Assembly (NCBI GenBank): GCA_050014355.1
Contig: JBEKDL010000003.1
Span: forward strand, 1-53,545
DNA from: Fen-1077 sp050014355
GTDB lineage: Bacteria > Chloroflexota > Dehalococcoidia > Dehalococcoidales > RBG-16-60-22
Reading direction: 5' to 3'
DNA: 53,545 bases
Positions within the stretch are counted from its first letter, which is position 1. The number at the start of each line of letters is the position of its first letter. Positions 1 through 7,698 of the stretch are shown here, piece by piece. The notes beneath the pieces were generated by a model. That model searched no databases. It saw only the letters and a program-made list of their open reading frames with translations, and had not been told where the DNA came from. The translations under genes and the position numbers were made by a program.

Positions 1-194
1 CCGGCGGCAAAGGCTCTTTCGCCGGTGCTGGTCAGGATAACCACCCTTACCTCCGGGTCGTTCTCGATGGACTCGAAAGCGTCGTAGAGTTCTTTGTAGA
101 CGGTGCTGTTGAGAGCGTTCAACTTATCCGGGCGGTTGAGGGTTACTTTGGCGATGCCATCGGCCTTTTCGTAGAGTAACGTGCTGTAAGTCAT
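1..194 (-). CDS. Enoyl-CoA hydratase/isomerase family protein, N-terminal part (runs off window)
   Basis: Reading from the ATG at 194 leftward gives about 64 residues before the window edge. The product starts MTYSTLLYEKADGIAKVTLN and continues with RPDKLNAL and VVILTS, then ends near FAAG. This is the typical beginning of the crotonase fold: an early beta-hairpin, the NRP-x-K-x-NAL segment, and the first part of the oxyanion-hole region (A-F-x-A-G). Enoyl-CoA hydratases hydrate trans-2-enoyl-CoA in beta-oxidation. A strong ribosome binding site (GAGGAGGT) sits 5-6 bases upstream of the ATG. It is divergent from the radical SAM gene. The exact substrate cannot be told from this fragment. Confidence 0.85.
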   Translation of the reverse strand, partial: MTYSTLLYEKADGIAKVTLNRPDKLNALNSTVYKELYDAFESIENDPEVRVVILTSTGERAFAA

Positions 195-375
195 GGTTTA
201 CCTCCTCTAGGTTTGACTGGATGATTCGGATAGCGTACCTGTTCTCATCAATTGAGATGAAGGGGACTCCTGGAGAAGAAAAATCCTTTGATATTTTAAG
301 TTATCAGGCTCGCTGGTGTCAAGCTGCGGTCGTTTCTGATAGAATATAAATGGGGGTTGAGGGGGATTTAAAAAT

Positions 376-1218
376 ATGGCTATTTCCACGATTACAAACG
401 TTAAATATACCGAGAAAGAATGCAAGTCGGTCCTGAATAAGTCCGGCCTGGCCGATTACGCGGTAAACTGCTATACCGGCTGCGCGCACGGGTGCATCTA
501 CTGTTACGCCAGGTTTGCCAGCCGGTTCACGCACCCCGGGGAGGCCTGGGGCGGCTACGTGGATATCAAGATTAACGCCCCGCAGGTGCTCGCTCGTGAA
601 GTTAAAAGGAAAAGCGCCGGGAGCGTGATGCTTAGCTCCGTCTGCGATGCCTGGCAGCCCGCTGAAGAAAAATACCTGCTGACGAGGCAATGCATCGAGA
701 TTCTGCTTCATCATCACTATCATTTGAGTACTCTTACCAAGAGCGCCATGGCCGCCCGCGACCTGGATATCCTGGCGTCATCGAAAGAGACAGATTTTGG
801 CGTGACTATTACGTCTCTTGACCCTGTGCTATGCCGGATAATCGAGCCGCTGGCGTCACCTCCCGATAAACGCCTTGACCTGCTCCAGCAGGCTAAAGAT
901 AAGGGGCTGACGACCTACGCGTTCATCGGGCCTTTGCTCCCCCGTCTTTCCGACAGCGCCGAAAACATTACCGCGCTGCTCAAAGCGATTAAAGATGCCG
1001 GCGTCGACTACTTTTACGTCGATAAGCTCAATCTACGCTATGGCGTGTGGCCCGCCCTGTTGAAAATGCTCCGCGAACATTATCCTTACCTAGTAGAAGA
1101 ATACCGGAAAATCTTCTTCCAACCGGCGGCCCACATGGGCTACGCAGATAACCTGGCCGAACGCGCGCGCCAGACCGCCGCCAGACTGGGAATCACCGAT
1201 AGGATGAAGCTTTGCTGA
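376..1218 (+). CDS. Radical SAM protein, SPL/Rv2578c-like family
   Basis: 280 residues. The Cys cluster C36-x3-C40-x2-C43, in the context YTGCAHGCIYCYARF, is the radical SAM [4Fe-4S] site, and the residues around it are typical of the spore-photoproduct-lyase-like (COG1533) radical SAM proteins. The later segments VTITSLD and FIGPLLP are also found in that family. These enzymes cleave S-adenosylmethionine reductively; for this subfamily the substrate is generally unknown, and only some members repair spore photoproduct. The gene is alone on the plus strand, divergent from the enoyl-CoA hydratase gene. A G-rich stretch (GAGGGGGAT) precedes the ATG and could serve as ribosome binding site. Confidence 0.85.
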   Translation: MAISTITNVKYTEKECKSVLNKSGLADYAVNCYTGCAHGCIYCYARFASRFTHPGEAWGGYVDIKINAPQVLAREVKRKSAGSVMLSSVCDAWQPAEEKYLLTRQCIEILLHHHYHLSTLTKSAMAARDLDILASSKETDFGVTITSLDPVLCRIIEPLASPPDKRLDLLQQAKDKGLTTYAFIGPLLPRLSDSAENITALLKAIKDAGVDYFYVDKLNLRYGVWPALLKMLREHYPYLVEEYRKIFFQPAAHMGYADNLAERARQTAARLGITDRMKLC

Positions 1219-1232
1219 TGAGACGTAATTCA

Positions 1233-1261
1233 TTGACATTCCTTACTATGTCCGTTAAACT
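1233..1261 (+). promoter_or_regulatory. Promoter of tldD-tldE-PAC2 operon
   Basis: A perfect -35 TTGACA at 1233-1238 is followed after 17 bases by TAAACT at 1256-1261 (4 of 6 matches to TATAAT). The predicted transcript start is about 30 bases before the tldD ATG at 1298, leaving room for the AGAGG ribosome binding site near 1285. Confidence 0.6.
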
Positions 1262-1297
1262 TGCTAATTGTAAGCGCCTTTAATAGAGGCTTAACCT

Positions 1298-2674
1298 ATG
1301 CCCGATATTGATATTGTTGCCCAAGGGCTGGCTGATGAACTAAAAAAACGCCGCGCTGATTACCTGGAAGCCCGCTTCGAGGAGAGCCAGACCAGCCACA
1401 TCATATATCGCGGCCGAGAGGTAGAATCAGTAGGCCGTTCCGCTGCCAGCGGCGGCAATGTACGCGCCCTGGTAAAAGGGGGGTGGGGGTTCACCTCCTT
1501 CAACGACTTCGAGAAATTGCCCGAACGTATCGCGCTGGCCGCCGAGCAGGCTAAAGCCGCTGGCCGCGGTAAAAGCGAGCTGGCGCCAATACCCGCCGTA
1601 ACCGATAGCGTACCGAGCGGTGTATCCCAAAACCCCGTTGAAATTCCCCTCGCGGAAAAGAAAAAGCTCCTCGATGAATACAACGACATCATCTGGGGCA
1701 CGCCACAGATACAGACCTCCAGCATCGGCTATTCCGACAGTCGTAAAAAAGTCATTTTTTTAAGCTCGGAAGGCAGCTATATCACCCAGGAAAGGGCCGA
1801 TGTCACCCTGCGGCTTACGGCCGTCGCCGCGAAAGACGGGGAGGTGCAGCAGGTAGGGTTGAGCCTGGGTAGCCGCGGGGATTTCAGCGCGATAGCGGGC
1901 ATCCACGAGCAGGTGCGGGAAATGGCCCGCCACGCCGTCGAGCTTCTGACCGCACCGCAGGTCAAAGGCGGCGAATATACAGTCGTGCTCGACCCCGTCC
2001 TGGCGGGCGTCTTCGTACACGAAGCCTTCGGCCACCTGTCCGAGTCCGACTTCGTTTATGAGAATGACCGGATGCGCGAGATTATGACCCTGGGCAAGCA
2101 GTTCGGGGCGCCGCAGCTCAACATCATCGATTCCGCCGCCGAGCCCCGTTTACGGGGCAGCTTTAAATATGACGACGAGGGCGTCCGCGCGGTAAAGACC
2201 TATTTGATTAAAGAAGGCAGGCTGGTGGGCCGGTTGCACTCGCGGGAGACTGCCGCTAAAATGAACGAAAAACCCACCGGCAATGCGCGGGCCATAACCT
2301 ACCGCTTCCCCCCTATCGTCCGCATGACCAATACCTACATCGAGCCGGGCAAACTATCGTTTGATGACATCATCGCCGATACCAGAGACGGGATTTACGT
2401 GAAAAACTGGTACGGCGGTATGACCAGCATGGAAATGTTCACCTTCTCCGCCGGCGAGGCCTACATGATACGCAACGGGAAAATCGCCGAGGCGGTGCGG
2501 CCTGTCAAACTCACCGGCAATGTCTTCGAGACCCTGCAAAACATCGACGCCATCGGTAACGATCTGGATATGAACGAGGGCGGCGGCTGCGGTAAAGGCG
2601 GCCAGTCACCCCTCCCCGTTTCCAACGGCAGCCCCCACATCCGCATCAGGCACTGCCTTATCGGAGGTAAATAA
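1298..2674 (+). CDS. tldD: TldD-type metalloprotease
   Basis: 458 residues, normal length for TldD. The HExxxH zinc-binding motif is intact (HEAFGH, His241-His246), followed by LSESD as in characterised TldD proteins. TldD is the catalytic half of the TldD/TldE heterodimer, which degrades unfolded peptides and in some bacteria trims leader peptides of modified peptides or the CcdA antitoxin. The stop codon overlaps the start of the next gene (TAATG), so the two subunits are probably translated in a coupled way. No modified-peptide precursor or maturation enzyme is visible beside it, so a general proteolytic role is the safer call. A consensus-like promoter lies at 1233-1261. Confidence 0.93.
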   Translation: MPDIDIVAQGLADELKKRRADYLEARFEESQTSHIIYRGREVESVGRSAASGGNVRALVKGGWGFTSFNDFEKLPERIALAAEQAKAAGRGKSELAPIPAVTDSVPSGVSQNPVEIPLAEKKKLLDEYNDIIWGTPQIQTSSIGYSDSRKKVIFLSSEGSYITQERADVTLRLTAVAAKDGEVQQVGLSLGSRGDFSAIAGIHEQVREMARHAVELLTAPQVKGGEYTVVLDPVLAGVFVHEAFGHLSESDFVYENDRMREIMTLGKQFGAPQLNIIDSAAEPRLRGSFKYDDEGVRAVKTYLIKEGRLVGRLHSRETAAKMNEKPTGNARAITYRFPPIVRMTNTYIEPGKLSFDDIIADTRDGIYVKNWYGGMTSMEMFTFSAGEAYMIRNGKIAEAVRPVKLTGNVFETLQNIDAIGNDLDMNEGGGCGKGGQSPLPVSNGSPHIRIRHCLIGGK

Positions 2675-3975
2675 TGGAACGCATCCTGGCCCTGGCGCAG
2701 AAAGTCGCCGCGGAAGCCGAGGTCTACCAGGTCTCCTCCGAGGAAACGCAGGTGCGTTTCGAAGCCAACCGTCTCAAGCAGCTCCAGACCAACCAATCGA
2801 CGAGCGTGGCGCTGCGCATTATCAAAGACGGTCGGATTGGCTATGCCACCACCTCCGGCGCTTTAGACCGGCGGCAACTGGTGAAAAATGCCGTGGAGAC
2901 GGCGTTTTTCGGCGCGATAGCGAAATTCCGGTTGCCCGGCCGGACCTCTTATCCGGAAATCGAAATACTCGACCCCGCCGTAGCCTCCGTTCCCATTAAA
3001 GGCATGGTCGGCCTCGGCGAAGCGATGATAGACACGATAACGGCGCACACGCCCGGTATTATCTGCGAAGGCGGGGCCAGCCGCGGGACGGTCTCGCTGA
3101 AGATTATCAACTCGCGCGGCGGGCAGGCAGAGTACCGCAAGAGCTATTTCAGCCTGGGCATCGAGGGAACGCTGGTAGAAGGCACGGATATGCTGTTCGT
3201 CGGCGAGAGCGATAGCTCCTGCCACCCTATCACCGACCCCGCGCTAATCATTAAGACTGTTTTGAGGCAGCTCGACCTGGCGCGGAACAAAGCTAAAGCG
3301 CCGACGCGTAAGCTGCCAGTTATCTTTACGCCTGATGGCGCCACCGCGCTGCTTATGCCGCTGATGTCGGCCTTCAACGGCAAGACCGTCCTCGAAGGAG
3401 CCTCCCCGATTGGCGATAAAGTGGACAAGCTAGTTTTCGATAAGAAATTCAGCTTGAGCGACGACCCGACGATTGCCTTCCGGCCGGGGAGCCGCCCCTG
3501 CGATGATGAAGGCGTAGCCAGCCGGCGTAACCATCTTATACAAAACGGCATCGTGAAGGGTTTTCTTTACGACCTGCAGACAGCGGCACTGGCCGGTACC
3601 GAAAGCACCGGTAACGGCAGCCGCGGTCGCGGCGGACTTCCCGCGCCCTCACCCAGCGCGTTCGTCATTGCGCCGGGCGATACGACCTTCGAAGACATGG
3701 TGCAGGACATCAAAGAAGGGCTGGTCATCGAGCAGCTCATGGGGGCGGAGCAGGGAAATATCCTGGGCGGCGATTTCTCCGGGAACGTCCTGCTCGGCTA
3801 TAAGGTGGAAAACGGTAAAATGGTGGGCAGGGTAAAGGATACGATGGTCGCGGGTAACGTGTATCAAATACTTAAAGACATCGCGGCCATCGGGAGCGAG
3901 GCCAAGTGGGTGGGGGGCTTTTTACAGGCCCCGCCCCTCTACTGTAAAGGACTATCAGTTTCCAGCAAGGGTTAA
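2674..3975 (+). CDS. tldE: TldE/PmbA-type protease subunit
   Basis: 433 residues homologous over the full length to the PmbA/TldE family. It lacks an HExxxH motif, as expected for the non-catalytic partner that forms a heterodimer with TldD. The C-terminal region (ILGGDFSGNVLLGYKVENG) and the preceding TGNGSRGRGG segment are characteristic of the family. Its ATG overlaps the tldD stop by one base, and GGAGG at 2662-2667 lies about 7 bases upstream as ribosome binding site. The PAC2 gene follows after 14 bases, so all three are probably one operon. Confidence 0.92.
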   Translation: MERILALAQKVAAEAEVYQVSSEETQVRFEANRLKQLQTNQSTSVALRIIKDGRIGYATTSGALDRRQLVKNAVETAFFGAIAKFRLPGRTSYPEIEILDPAVASVPIKGMVGLGEAMIDTITAHTPGIICEGGASRGTVSLKIINSRGGQAEYRKSYFSLGIEGTLVEGTDMLFVGESDSSCHPITDPALIIKTVLRQLDLARNKAKAPTRKLPVIFTPDGATALLMPLMSAFNGKTVLEGASPIGDKVDKLVFDKKFSLSDDPTIAFRPGSRPCDDEGVASRRNHLIQNGIVKGFLYDLQTAALAGTESTGNGSRGRGGLPAPSPSAFVIAPGDTTFEDMVQDIKEGLVIEQLMGAEQGNILGGDFSGNVLLGYKVENGKMVGRVKDTMVAGNVYQILKDIAAIGSEAKWVGGFLQAPPLYCKGLSVSSKG

Positions 3976-3989
3976 AGAGGTAAAAAACT

Positions 3990-4796
3990 ATGACGAATGA
4001 CATCATCAGAATTCATGCCCGCCCCAAGCTCAATAACCCCAACCTGCTGGCGGCCTGGCCCGGCATCGGCAACGTCGCCATGATTATCGCCAACTATCTC
4101 AAGGCCAAGCTCCCCTTCAAAGAGCTCGGCTACCTGGAGCCGTCTTACTTCTTCGACCCCATCGGTGTGCTGGTGAAAGATGACGTCGTCGAGGAGCCGA
4201 CCTTCCCCGAGAGCGTGTTTTATTACTGGAAAAATACCGGAGGCGGCCGGGACCTGATACTGTTTATCGGCGATGACCAGCCCTCCGCCAAGGGCTACGA
4301 CCTGGCGCATTATGTCCTGGATGTGGGGCAGAGGTTCGGGGTCGGAAGGGTTTACACCTGCGCCGCCGCGATGACGCGCATCCACCACACCGAGCCGCCC
4401 AAGGTCTGGGGCGTCGGGACCAGCCACCTGGTCACCATCGATTTAAAGCAGTACAACCTCGAGCACTCCAGCAACCTGCAAATCGCCGGGCTGAATGGCC
4501 TGCTGCTGGGGGTTGCCAAAGAAAGGGAAATCGAAGGCATCTGCCTGCTGGGCGAAGTGCCTTCCTATGCCAGCCGGGTGACCAATCCCATGGCCGCCCT
4601 GGCGGTGATGAAAGTGCTGGCGCCGATGCTGGGAATCAAAGTGGACCTCGCCGAGCTCGCCAAAATGGCCGTCGAAGCCACGGAGAGAATCAAACAGGTG
4701 GCCGCCCAGGCGATGGAAGAGTACATCGATTACTTCACCGAGCCTATCTGGGAACGCGGTGAAGAGGAGGAAGAAGGGCACGAGGAGGAAGAATAG
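3990..4796 (+). CDS. PAC2 family protein (proteasome assembly chaperone-like)
   Basis: 268 residues. The N-terminus (LLAAWPGIGNVAMI) and the overall pattern match the PAC2 family, named after a proteasome assembly chaperone of eukaryotes but widespread in archaea, Actinobacteria and Chloroflexota with no settled bacterial role. Residues near the end are very acidic: a run of Glu broken by Gly-His closes the protein, probably a disordered tail. It follows tldE by 14 bases with an AGAGGT ribosome binding site. Co-transcription with a TldD/TldE protease fits a link to protein turnover, but that is inference. Confidence 0.82.
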   Translation: MTNDIIRIHARPKLNNPNLLAAWPGIGNVAMIIANYLKAKLPFKELGYLEPSYFFDPIGVLVKDDVVEEPTFPESVFYYWKNTGGGRDLILFIGDDQPSAKGYDLAHYVLDVGQRFGVGRVYTCAAAMTRIHHTEPPKVWGVGTSHLVTIDLKQYNLEHSSNLQIAGLNGLLLGVAKEREIEGICLLGEVPSYASRVTNPMAALAVMKVLAPMLGIKVDLAELAKMAVEATERIKQVAAQAMEEYIDYFTEPIWERGEEEEEGHEEEE

Positions 4797-4828
4797 TCCT
4801 CCGAGGGTCCTTGCCATAGACTATAAAG

Positions 4829-5422
4829 ATGAAAAAAAGCAATGCCCTGGCCGGGTTCAGGCCGCTACGCGGTAGTAAAATAGAGGGGAAAAGAATCAGG
4901 CTCCGCGAGAAAAAGCTCTCCGATGTCCGCAACGACTACAACTGGCAGCGTGACCCGGGACTGGCGAGGTTCGATGCCGTCCCGGTGCTGGAGATGCCCT
5001 TCGCGCTTTACCTGCTGGATTACACCACCGAGATTAAAAAACCCAGGCATAACCGCTTTCCCCTGGCTATCGAGACCGTTGAAGGTAAACATATCGGCAA
5101 CTGCACCTGCTATGAAATCGATGAAAAGAAGGGTGAAACGCAATTCGGTATCATGATCGGCGATGCCGCTTACCGCGATAAAGGCTATGGCCAGGATGTC
5201 GTCGATACTGTAGTCTCCCACATTTTCCGTAACACGAGCCTCAACCGCGTTTATCTCAAAACCCTCGACTGGAACCTGCGGGCGCAGACGTGCTTTAGCA
5301 GGTGCGGGTTTACGCCCTGCGGCCAGCTCCGGCGCGATGGCTTCAGCTTTATACTTATGGAGCTGAACCGGGAGCTGTGGGAAAAGGGGCGGAGTGGAGA
5401 AACAGGGGATGGGGTCCATTAA
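4829..5422 (+). CDS. GNAT family N-acetyltransferase (RimJ/RimL-like)
   Basis: 197 residues. The order is typical for RimJ/RimL-type acetyltransferases: IRLREKKLSDV at the N-terminus, then a beta-strand (FGIMIGD), the acetyl-CoA binding loop R-D-K-G-Y-G-Q-D near residues 116-123, and the strand with N-x-R-A-x-x-x-x-x-R-C-G-F. GNAT enzymes move an acetyl group from acetyl-CoA to an amine; the acceptor here is unknown. The 3' end overlaps the beginning of mtnA by 14 bases, suggesting co-transcription. No clear ribosome binding site precedes the ATG. Confidence 0.85.
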   Translation: MKKSNALAGFRPLRGSKIEGKRIRLREKKLSDVRNDYNWQRDPGLARFDAVPVLEMPFALYLLDYTTEIKKPRHNRFPLAIETVEGKHIGNCTCYEIDEKKGETQFGIMIGDAAYRDKGYGQDVVDTVVSHIFRNTSLNRVYLKTLDWNLRAQTCFSRCGFTPCGQLRRDGFSFILMELNRELWEKGRSGETGDGVH

Positions 5423-6452
5423 AGCTTATTATCAGCCCATCGCCTGGCGCGGCGACCGTGTTATCATCCTCGACCAGACACGCTTGCCACAAGAGGAAAT
5501 ATACCTTGAGCTCAATGATTACAGGGCCGTGGCCGCCGCTATCAAAACGCTGAAAGTCCGCGGTGCACCGGCCATCGGCATCGCCGGGGCTTACGCTGTC
5601 GCCCTGGGCGCTTTAAAAATAGATGCTACCGCGCCCGGCGAGTTCCTGGAAAAGCTGCAAAAAATCAGTGACGCCGTGAGCGCCACCCGCCCCACCGCGC
5701 GCAACCTCTTCTTCGCTTTAGAGAGCATGAAAAAAGCCTCGGAAAAAGGAGAAAATATCGCGGTCATCAAAAAAGCGCTCATCGACGAAGCCGTTAAAAT
5801 CCACGATGAAGAGGCGGATGCCACTCGCCGTTTGAGCCGATTCGGGGCGGAGCTGATTAAGGATGGCTGGATAGTGCTGACCCATTGCAACACCGGGCCG
5901 CTGGCCGCTCCCGACTACGGCACCGCTTTAGGGGTTATCATCGCGGCGCATAAGCAGGGGAAAAGGGTAAAAGTCCTCGCCACCGAGACCCGCCCGCTTT
6001 TACAGGGCGCGCGGCTGACGACCTGGGAGTTGCAAAAGGCCGGCGTGCCGGTGACGCTGATTACGGATAGCATGGCCGGTTCGTTTATGAGGCGGGGGAA
6101 AGTTGATTGCGTCATCACCGGCGCCGACCGCATCGCCGCTAATGGGGATACCGCGAACAAAATCGGCACATACACGCTGGCGGTGCTGGCCAAAGAAAAT
6201 AAAATCCCGTTCTATATCGCCGCGCCGACCTCCACCATCGACCGCTCGCTGAAAACGGGAGATTCGATACCAATCGAGGAGCGCAAGCCGGAGGAAGTGA
6301 CACACTTCCAGGGCGTGCCCATCGCGCCGGAGGGCGTGAGCGCCGCCAACCCCGCCTTCGACATCACCCCGCATAAGTATATCACCGCTATCATTACCGA
6401 GAAGGGCATTATCAGGGCGCCTTACAGCACGGGGATTAAGGGGATTCTCTAA
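5409..6452 (+). CDS. mtnA: S-methyl-5-thioribose-1-phosphate isomerase
   Basis: 347 residues from the ATG at 5409. The enzyme converts methylthioribose-1-phosphate to methylthioribulose-1-phosphate in methionine salvage. The motifs RGAPAIG, THCNTG and GADRIAANGD are present; counted from this ATG, the catalytic Cys and Asp fall at residues 160 and 240, the numbering I recall for characterised MtnA, which favours 5409 over the in-frame GTG at 5394. GGAGA at 5397-5401 serves as ribosome binding site. It overlaps the acetyltransferase gene. Its pathway partner mtnP lies downstream but is separated by a foreign-looking gene, so an original mtnA-mtnP operon was probably interrupted. Confidence 0.93.
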   Translation: MGSIKAYYQPIAWRGDRVIILDQTRLPQEEIYLELNDYRAVAAAIKTLKVRGAPAIGIAGAYAVALGALKIDATAPGEFLEKLQKISDAVSATRPTARNLFFALESMKKASEKGENIAVIKKALIDEAVKIHDEEADATRRLSRFGAELIKDGWIVLTHCNTGPLAAPDYGTALGVIIAAHKQGKRVKVLATETRPLLQGARLTTWELQKAGVPVTLITDSMAGSFMRRGKVDCVITGADRIAANGDTANKIGTYTLAVLAKENKIPFYIAAPTSTIDRSLKTGDSIPIEERKPEEVTHFQGVPIAPEGVSAANPAFDITPHKYITAIITEKGIIRAPYSTGIKGIL

Positions 6453-6469
6453 CCCCAACAAAAGAAAAA

Positions 6470-6497
6470 ACCCCTCGCGGGGTCAGTAATCTTTTTT
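6470..6497 (+). terminator. Terminator-like hairpin after mtnA
   Basis: ACCCC-TCGC-GGGGT at 6470-6483 forms a 5-bp stem, followed after eight bases by a run of six T (6492-6497). An A-rich tract precedes it, so it could also work in the other direction. The gap between stem and T-run makes it a weak example. Confidence 0.45.
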
Positions 6498-6607
6498 CAA
6501 TTGTTCATATATTATACCATATTATTTAATCAAATGTCAAACTTTTCTTCGTAACTGGGGGGAAAGGTGAGTTTTAGTGAACCTATCCCCCTTTGTCCCC
6601 CACAGGC

Positions 6608-6710
6608 TGTCATTGCGAGGCCGAAGGCCGCGGCAATCTCCATCATCAGCTTAACTAGAGATAGAGATTCTCACGTCGTCCCGATTAAATCGGGACTCCT
6701 CAGAATGACA
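6608..6710. repeat. Palindromic MITE-like repeat, copy 1
   Basis: About 103 bases bounded by TGTCATT on the left and AATGACA on the right. The right half contains a perfect hairpin (GTCCCGAT-TAA-ATCGGGAC, 6678-6696) and is nearly identical to the right half of the copy at 20884-20980. The left half (TGTCATTGCGAGG ... GCGGCAATCTC) differs from copy 2 and looks like the end of a related element, so this copy may be chimeric. It has no coding capacity; it is probably a non-autonomous dispersed repeat. Confidence 0.75.
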
Positions 6711-6724
6711 AGATAATACGGGGC

Positions 6725-6753
6725 TTGCGCTAGACATAAAGCTATCCTATACT
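6725..6753 (+). promoter_or_regulatory. Putative promoter of the AbiJ/TIR-like gene
   Basis: TTGCGC (6725-6730), 17-base spacer, TATACT (6748-6753). The -10 is good (5 of 6), the -35 weak (3 of 6). It lies 65 bases before the GTG start at 6819, giving the inserted gene its own promoter. Confidence 0.45.
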
Positions 6754-6818
6754 TTAGGTACATTTAATGGGGAATATAGGAGCAAGGTAGACATTATATG
6801 TAATAGGAGATAAATAAG

Positions 6819-7673
6819 GTGGAGAGGAAGAGTATAGGAAGATTTCCTGAGGGTGTTTTGGAGCATATATCAAAAACTATCGGTGATTATAGGACAGGCT
6901 CTGAAATTGCAGAACTTCTGAGGAATGCTGGGTATCCAGAAAAGGGTTTTGTTGTTGGCACTAAGTGGAGATTCCTTTATGAAATTTTCAAGGAATTCAA
7001 CAACAAGCCAGAAGGACAATATCATATAGCTAAAATTGTTCAGGCATTCTGTGAACCAACACAATGGATTGGTAGGAGTTCTGAAAATAAAAAAGTAATG
7101 GATATCCTTAACGAGGGACTTTTACATGTTAATCTTCAACTTAATGAGAACTGCAAAATTATTATTACTCAAAAAAGAATAATTCATACTAACAAAGAAG
7201 AAACAATAGAGTTGCCAAAAGAACCTAGGGTTTTGACCGTCTTCCCTATTTTTACAGCGAGAGATTTTCTGTTAGAGCAGGATTTATGTTTTGTTCTTAT
7301 ACCTTTTAAACCTTCTTTTGATAGACTATATAAAGAAAAAATAAAACCTTGTGTTGAGGCTTGTAAATTTAGATGTCTGAGGGCAGATGATTTATTTTCG
7401 CCGACTCCAATTCTGGAGGATATTTGGGTTCATATTTGTAAGAGTAAAGTCATTGTTGCCGATGTAACCGGCAGAAACTCGAACGTATTCTATGAAATTG
7501 GCATAGCTCACACGGTAGGTAAGCCTGTTATTATTATCACTCAAGATAAGGCTGATGTTCCCTTTGATGTATCACAGTTTAGATATTTCTTGTATTCTGA
7601 TGATACTCAGGGTTGGACTAAACTGTACAATGACATTTCATCAGCGCTTAAAAGTATAATCTCTGGAAGTTAA
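6819..7673 (+). CDS. Probable anti-phage effector: AbiJ-like N-terminal domain plus TIR-like C-terminal domain
   Basis: 284 residues, starting with GTG; AGGAGA at 6805-6810 is a well-spaced ribosome binding site. Residues about 5-105 (ISKTIGDYRTGSEIAELLRNAG, split here as one helix pair, then KWRFLYEIF and IAKIVQAF) resemble the AbiJ N-terminal domains found on many abortive-infection proteins. Residues about 148-284 resemble the TIR/nucleoside-deoxyribosyltransferase-like fold: CFVLIPF, IVADVTGRNSNVFYEIGIAH, GKPVIIIT. The Glu of NVFYEIG is the candidate NAD-glycohydrolase residue. The gene is markedly AT-rich against GC-rich flanks and splits the mtnA/mtnP pair, both signs of transfer. The domain calls come from pattern recognition and the defence role is inference. 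Confidence 0.7.
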   Translation: MERKSIGRFPEGVLEHISKTIGDYRTGSEIAELLRNAGYPEKGFVVGTKWRFLYEIFKEFNNKPEGQYHIAKIVQAFCEPTQWIGRSSENKKVMDILNEGLLHVNLQLNENCKIIITQKRIIHTNKEETIELPKEPRVLTVFPIFTARDFLLEQDLCFVLIPFKPSFDRLYKEKIKPCVEACKFRCLRADDLFSPTPILEDIWVHICKSKVIVADVTGRNSNVFYEIGIAHTVGKPVIIITQDKADVPFDVSQFRYFLYSDDTQGWTKLYNDISSALKSIISGS

Positions 7674-7698
7674 TTAAGATAAAAGAGGAGGTCTCCTG

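Larger units (their letters stand above)
6453..6818. other. Gene-free stretch between mtnA and the AbiJ/TIR-like gene
   Basis: This 366-base gap holds the terminator-like hairpin (6470-6497), an AT-rich tract, the palindromic repeat (6608-6710) and the promoter of the following gene (6725-6753). I see no RNA gene or small reading frame in it. Confidence 0.6.

Noticed and set aside
1298..3975. TldD/TldE as maturation enzymes of a modified peptide
   Set aside because: No precursor peptide, YcaO protein or peptide exporter is seen nearby; the only radical SAM gene belongs to a different family.
6819..7673. Nucleoside deoxyribosyltransferase as function of the AT-rich gene
   Set aside because: The C-terminal fold is shared with those enzymes, but the additional N-terminal domain and genomic context point to a TIR-like immune protein instead; the enzyme reading remains a fallback.
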